This document shows positions 13,179-16,730 of a stretch of 16,730 nucleotides of DNA, piece after piece. The stretch lies in NCBI GenBank assembly GCA_048173955.1, contig DBEYOB010000039.1:1-16730 (forward strand), written 5' to 3'. Below the pieces are notes generated by a model. That model had not been told where the DNA came from. It saw only the letters and a list, made by a program, of their open reading frames with translations, and did not search any database. Each line of letters opens with the position of its first letter. The first letter of the stretch is position 1. The stretch is from CAZUFB01 sp048173955 (GTDB lineage: Bacteria; Actinomycetota; Coriobacteriia; Coriobacteriales; UMGS124). The translations under genes were made by a program, and so were the position numbers.

Positions 13179-15377
13179 ATGGCGGTCGACGACGTTGTGC
13201 TCGGCATGCTCGACGAGGCCGTTCTGCTGTTCGGTGAAGACGGCACGGTGTCCTACGCCAACGATGCGGCGGCGCTGCTGCTCGGCGTTGCCGCCGACGG
13301 GCTTGCGGGGCACGACGTCAAGGACTACTTCTACAGCGTCGACCTCGCGCGCCCCGAGGCGGGCCTGCTGCCCTTTCCGACGGACGGATCCTCCTCTCCC
13401 GCCCGCGCGAAGTCTGCGGACGGCTCGTTCGTCCCGGTCTGCGTGCGGTGCCACCCCCTTGCGGACGGGTCGTCCTATGCGGTGGTCGCGCGGCTCGACG
13501 AGCGCTACGAGGCCGACCGCGAGCGGACGCATCTGCTCGAGGAGCTCCGCCGCGCCGAGGGGCGCCTGCGGGGCACGCTTTCCATCGTCTCCTCGGCCAC
13601 GCTGGGGGAGAACTCCTTCGAGGCGCTCGCGCTGCGCGTCGCCAACGAGCTCGAGTCGGTCATGGCCGCCGACGCCGTCGTGCTCTACCTCGCCGACGAC
13701 TACGGCTTCACCCCCTACGGGGTGTCCCGGGGGTTCGACGCCCTCGGCATCGACAGCCCCTATCTTCCGATGGGGGTCGGCATACCCACGCTCGTCGTGC
13801 GCAACAGGAGGACGGTGCGCCTCCAGCTCGTGTCGCCCTCCCAGTCGCCCGACGGCGGCGCGATCATGCTCGACCTGGACACCGACACGCGCTTCAGACT
13901 CCGCTCGGGGCTCGCGTCGCGCTGCTCGACGCTCGTCGGCACGCCCGTGTTCACGTACGACCGCGTGGTCGCCGTGGTCGTCGCGGGATGGCTGAGCCCC
14001 CATCCCGTCGCCTCCGACGACGTGCGCCTGCTCGACACCGTCGCCGACTTCCTGTCGGTCGAGTTCTCCGCCGCCGTGACGCAGATGGAGCAGCGCAGGG
14101 CGAGCAGCTTCAACGCCGCGGGCAGCGAGATCCGCGAGCTCGTGCGCGACGCGGGCGAGATGACGACGCACCTCGCCGCGCAGATCGCGGGCGTGGTGGG
14201 CGGCGTCGTCCCCTCGCACATCATGATCATGGAGAGCGGCCTCTACAGCCAAACGACGCTCGTGCGCCTCTTCGACCCCGACCGCGGCGAGGAGTGCGAC
14301 GCCCTCGAGTTTCCCCACGGGATGTCCGAGGTCTTCTCCGAGGGGCGCGGGTTCGTCGCCATCGGGCCGTCCTCGCCCTGCGGCATGTGGATCGGGCGCC
14401 ATACCGACCTCGAGGCCGGCTTCGGCGTCCTCCTCACGTCGGGCGAGGCGTCCGACGAGCCGCTCCAGGAGGCTCTGCTCGTCATGAGGGGCTCGCGCGA
14501 CCATCCGTTCGACGACGCCGAGGTCTCCTTCCTCCGCAGCCTGTCCAACGAGGTGGGAACCACCCTGCACGCTGAGCAGGAGCGGGCGCACGACGCGCAG
14601 ATATCGCAGGCGCTTCAGGTCGGCCTGCGCAACGAGTTGCCCGGTGCCCCCGGGGTCACGACCTCGTCGCTCTACATCTCGGCGACCGAGTCGGCGGTCG
14701 TCGGCGGCGACTTCTTCGACCTCTACGACCTTGCCGAGGGCAGGATCATCGTCGTTTTGGGCGACGTCTCGGGCAAGGGGGTCGAGGCCGCCGCCATGGC
14801 CTCGCTCGTCAAGACGGCGCTCGCCGCGTATGCGTGGAACTTCCTCGACCCGGCGAGCATGGTCTCCTCGCTCAACAACCTGTTTCTGAACTTCTCGCGC
14901 CTGGAGACGTTCGCCAGCCTCGTGGTGGTCTCGATCGACTTCGCCACCGGCCAGGCGACCTACTGCTCCGCAGGGCACCCGCCGGCGATGGTCGTCCACC
15001 GTCCGTCGAGCCCGGCGGCCGAGCTTGAGCTGCTCACTGTCCAGTCCCCCATCGTCGGCGCCTTCGAGGGGCTCGAGTACGTCAACGGTGCGTTCGAGTT
15101 CGAGCGCGGCGACATGCTGTACCTCTACACGGACGGCACCACCGAGGCGCGCAGCCCCTCCGGGGACTTCTTCGGCGAGGACATGCTGCGGGAGACGCTG
15201 CTGCGCGTCTGCCGTGCGGGCGTGGAGCACGTCCCGCAGGGGGTCCTCGACGCCGTCGAGGAGTTCGCCGGGGGCGACCTGCACGACGACATCGCCATGG
15301 TGGCGGTGCGCTTCGACGGGCTGGACGGGGAGGAGGCGCCCCGGCCGGACCGCGGGACGGCGCCTTCCGACCGGTGA
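13179..15377 (+). CDS. PAS-GAF SpoIIE-family protein phosphatase (RsbU-like)
   Basis: This 732-residue protein probably dephosphorylates a STAS-domain anti-sigma antagonist in response to a signal. Residues about 8-105 look like a PAS domain (AVLLFGEDGTVSYANDAA), 107-135 are a charged coiled-coil linker, about 147-300 a GAF-like domain (ALALRVANELESVMAADAVV), and about 310-475 a second, more divergent GAF-like region. The C-terminal PP2C/SpoIIE domain (about 490-715) has the metal-binding acids GGDFFD (Asp511, Asp514), GDVSGKG (Asp529), SAGHPPA, YTDGTTEAR (Asp652) and HDD (702-704), so it should be active. No membrane segment is seen. ATG 13179 has AAAAGGGGAG immediately upstream, a close spacing. 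The earlier in-frame start would lie inside the tRNA. The next gene encodes its likely substrate. Confidence 0.88.
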   Translation: MAVDDVVLGMLDEAVLLFGEDGTVSYANDAAALLLGVAADGLAGHDVKDYFYSVDLARPEAGLLPFPTDGSSSPARAKSADGSFVPVCVRCHPLADGSSYAVVARLDERYEADRERTHLLEELRRAEGRLRGTLSIVSSATLGENSFEALALRVANELESVMAADAVVLYLADDYGFTPYGVSRGFDALGIDSPYLPMGVGIPTLVVRNRRTVRLQLVSPSQSPDGGAIMLDLDTDTRFRLRSGLASRCSTLVGTPVFTYDRVVAVVVAGWLSPHPVASDDVRLLDTVADFLSVEFSAAVTQMEQRRASSFNAAGSEIRELVRDAGEMTTHLAAQIAGVVGGVVPSHIMIMESGLYSQTTLVRLFDPDRGEECDALEFPHGMSEVFSEGRGFVAIGPSSPCGMWIGRHTDLEAGFGVLLTSGEASDEPLQEALLVMRGSRDHPFDDAEVSFLRSLSNEVGTTLHAEQERAHDAQISQALQVGLRNELPGAPGVTTSSLYISATESAVVGGDFFDLYDLAEGRIIVVLGDVSGKGVEAAAMASLVKTALAAYAWNFLDPASMVSSLNNLFLNFSRLETFASLVVVSIDFATGQATYCSAGHPPAMVVHRPSSPAAELELLTVQSPIVGAFEGLEYVNGAFEFERGDMLYLYTDGTTEARSPSGDFFGEDMLRETLLRVCRAGVEHVPQGVLDAVEEFAGGDLHDDIAMVAVRFDGLDGEEAPRPDRGTAPSDR

Positions 15378-15509
15378 CGGCGTCAATTTGGCGATGATGG
15401 GCGCGGCGTGTGTCTCATCGCGCCTCGGCTGGGGAACGATAGAGAGGAAACTTTGGGACGCCGCGCGGATGCGGCTGCGGGCGGATCGCGCCGAAGGAGG
15501 TGGTTTGCG

Positions 15510-16316
15510 GTGCTTGCGGACCGGGAGGCCCTCGTCGTCTCGCTCGCCGGCGAGATCACGTGGCAGAACGCCCAGCACCTGCGCGAGCGGCTCATGCTGC
15601 TCGTGCAGAAGGGGTACCGTTCGCTCGTCCTCAACATGGAGAGCGTCACCTACGCCGACTCGTCGGGCCTTGCCGTCTTCATCACGCTGAGCCGCAAGCT
15701 CCGCTCCCTCAACGGAAACCTCCTGCTCATCAACGCGAGCGAGCCCATCGTCCGGGCGCTCCGCCAGACGCGCCTGTGCGACTTCATCCCCGTGGTGTCG
15801 CGCGAGGTGACCAGCCACGGGAAGGTCTCCGTCCCGCCGGACGAGGCCCCGCTGCGCGTCCGCACGATGAGCGTCCCCTGCGACCCCTCGTATATGGCGG
15901 AAACGCGCCGCGCGGTCGCCGAGACGCTCTCGTCCCTCTCCCTGCCGCGCGACACGATATACGACCTCGTCCTTGCGCTGGGGGAGGCCCTGGGCAACGC
16001 GTTCGACCACGGGGGAGGGGCGTCGGGCGGGGAGGGTTCGGTGACGGTCACGGTGGGGATCTACCGGGACCGCATCGTCATGGAGGTGAGCGACTGCGGG
16101 TGCGGTTGCTCGTATCGCGAAGGGGACGCTCTGCCGGTCCCGTCGGAGACGCGCGGGCGGGGGATCAGGCTCATGCTCATGCTCGCCGACTCCATCGAGA
16201 TCAAGCCCAAACAGGCGGGGGCGGGCACCTGCGTCCGCCTGGTGAAGATGATCGCGCCCCTGCGCGCCCAACGCGAGGCGGACGCCTTGGACGGGGTCGA
16301 CGCGCAGGCTGGGTGA
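15510..16316 (+). CDS. STAS - HATPase fusion (RsbV-RsbW-like switch protein)
   Basis: This 268-residue protein joins two normally separate partners. Residues about 1-100 form a STAS domain (LVVSLAGEITWQNAQHLRERL, then VTYADSSGLAVFI); Ser51 aligns with the phosphorylated serine of SpoIIAA/RsbV (DSSG). Residues about 118-250 form a GHKL ATPase like SpoIIAB/RsbW, with N-box LALGEALGNAFDHG (Glu159, Asn163, His167), G1 box DCGCG (Asp195) and G2 box RGRGIRLM (Gly216, Gly218). Both parts look intact, so it could phosphorylate itself in cis or trans and be reset by the upstream phosphatase. The start GTG 15510 is set by AAGGAGG (15494-15500) 9 bases upstream; a GTG at 15408 would give an Arg-rich leader. 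No sigma factor is adjacent, so the target is unknown. The 132-base spacer from the phosphatase shows no clear promoter. Confidence 0.85.
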   Translation: MLADREALVVSLAGEITWQNAQHLRERLMLLVQKGYRSLVLNMESVTYADSSGLAVFITLSRKLRSLNGNLLLINASEPIVRALRQTRLCDFIPVVSREVTSHGKVSVPPDEAPLRVRTMSVPCDPSYMAETRRAVAETLSSLSLPRDTIYDLVLALGEALGNAFDHGGGASGGEGSVTVTVGIYRDRIVMEVSDCGCGCSYREGDALPVPSETRGRGIRLMLMLADSIEIKPKQAGAGTCVRLVKMIAPLRAQREADALDGVDAQAG

Positions 16317-16322
16317 GCGGCT

Positions 16323-16395
16323 GGGCGCCATCGGTTGCTCTCGGCTGCGGTGGTGGGCGTTTGCCCGAGTGAATGATTCCGAGTGGTTGGCGCCC
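16323..16395 (+). other. Branched inverted-repeat structure after the fusion gene
   Basis: GGGCGCCA (16323-16330) pairs perfectly with TGGCGCCC (16388-16395), with TCGG (16331-16334) / CCGA (16379-16382) able to continue the stem. Inside, CTCGG (16340-16344) / CCGAG (16365-16369) or GGGC (16355-16358) / GCCC (16363-16366) can form an inner hairpin. No T-run follows. Otherwise the 16317-16496 stretch holds no recognisable gene. Confidence 0.35.
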
Positions 16396-16496
16396 GTGTC
16401 AGCGAATCCGGGGGCCGCTGGCCAAAAGACGCGAACGTGAAGGGCATCACCGGACGACGGCGCGGGGCGGGGGCCGCCGCGCGAGGCCTGCGCACG

Positions 16497-16523
16497 AAAA
16501 AGGGCCGCCCCGCGGGCGGCCCT
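16497..16523 (-). terminator. Terminator of the tRNA-Cys transcript
   Basis: On the - strand, AGGGCCGCC (complement of 16515-16523) pairs with GGCGGCCCT (complement of 16501-16509), followed by a run of T (complement of 16497-16501). It is 10 bases after the tRNA-Cys 3' end and also faces the incoming + strand fusion gene, so it may help stop both directions. Confidence 0.85.
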
Positions 16524-16533
16524 TGGCGTGTCG

Positions 16534-16607
16534 TGGAGGCGACGCCCAGATTCGAACTGGGGGTAAAGGCTTTGCAGGCCTCTGCCTTACCACTTGGCGA
16601 CGTCGCC
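16534..16607 (-). tRNA. tRNA-Cys (GCA), CCA encoded
   Basis: Read on the - strand, the acceptor GGCGACG pairs with CGTCGCC, then T and an encoded CCA. The D arm contains AAGTGGTAAGGCAG, the anticodon loop is CTGCAAA on a GAGGC/GCCTT stem (anticodon GCA, cysteine), and the T arm is CCCAG-TTCGAAT-CTGGG. It lies 40 bases downstream of tRNA-Gly with a hairpin between them. Confidence 0.97.
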
Positions 16608-16612
16608 GTAGC

Positions 16613-16636
16613 AAAAGGGCCGGTGGTGACCGGCCC
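16613..16636 (-). terminator. Terminator-like hairpin between tRNA-Gly and tRNA-Cys
   Basis: On the - strand GGGCCGGT pairs with ACCGGCCC (8 bp, 4-base loop; 16617-16624 with 16629-16636), directly followed by TTTT (complement of 16613-16616). It sits in the 40-base spacer, with no clear promoter for tRNA-Cys after it. Confidence 0.7.
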
Positions 16637-16647
16637 TCAAGTAGGCA

Positions 16648-16723
16648 TGGAGCGGACAACGGGGCTCGAACCCGCGACCCCAACCTTGGCAAGGTTGTGC
16701 TCTACCAACTGAGCCATGTCCGC
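16648..16723 (-). tRNA. tRNA-Gly (GCC), CCA encoded
   Basis: On the - strand the acceptor GCGGACA pairs with TGTCCGC, then T and CCA. The D arm has GGCTCAGTTGGTAGAGC, the anticodon arm CAACC-TTGCCAA-GGTTG gives anticodon GCC, and the T arm is GCGGG-TTCGAGC-CCCGT (with a G-T closing pair). Its promoter lies beyond the window's right end or in the last few bases. Confidence 0.97.
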
Positions 16724-16730
16724 GTGCGAG

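Noticed and set aside
15408..15509. GTG at 15408 as the start of the STAS-HATPase protein
   Set aside because: The added 34 residues are Arg/Ala-rich with no domain character, and AAGGAGG at 15494-15500 points to GTG 15510.
16383..16712. 109-residue open frame at the right end
   Set aside because: It crosses both tRNA genes and their terminators on the opposite strand.
1..16730. CRISPR arrays, insertion sequences, phage or integrase genes
   Set aside because: No regularly spaced repeats, transposase or integrase motifs, or direct repeats flanking the tRNA genes were seen.

Overview
The window is a GC-rich (visibly well over 60 %), densely coding bacterial segment. Almost every protein gene reads on the + strand; the last ~200 bases carry two tRNA genes on the - strand. 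The order whiA - gap - pgk - tpiA - secG is a classic Actinomycetota arrangement. Together with an Opp peptide transporter and a partner-switching module, it suggests a high-GC actinobacterium, possibly a host-associated Coriobacteriia-type organism. That class assignment is inference from gene families and order, not from a search.

Region 1 (1-6323) is a central-carbon operon. It starts with the 3' end of whiA, followed by gap, a calcineurin-like metallophosphoesterase inserted between gap and pgk, then pgk, tpiA, gpmI and secG. pgk/tpiA and tpiA/gpmI overlap by a few bases, so they are probably translationally coupled. They form the lower glycolytic path from triose phosphates to 2-phosphoglycerate. 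secG is the small Sec translocon subunit. A strong intrinsic terminator (6402-6431) closes the unit.

Region 2 (6324-12892) is a complete oligopeptide ABC transporter, oppA-oppB-oppC-oppD-oppF. It is preceded by a ~310-base, relatively AT-rich leader with repeated TTGAA motifs and two mutually exclusive hairpins. Three strong hairpins separate the binding-protein gene from the permease and ATPase genes, which fits the usual need for excess binding protein. A GC-rich hairpin follows oppF.

Region 3 (12965-16316) starts with a tRNA-Leu(GAG) that has its own promoter and terminator. It continues with a large PAS-GAF-GAF-like SpoIIE/PP2C phosphatase and then a short protein that fuses a STAS (RsbV/SpoIIAA-like) domain to an RsbW/SpoIIAB-like HATPase domain. 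These two genes hold all three biochemical roles of a partner-switching cascade: phosphatase, phosphorylatable antagonist and kinase/anti-sigma factor. The antagonist and kinase are on one polypeptide, and no sigma factor gene lies nearby. This is the most interesting part of the window.

Region 4 (16497-16723, - strand) holds tRNA-Gly(GCC) and tRNA-Cys(GCA), each followed by a hairpin and T-run, convergent with region 3.
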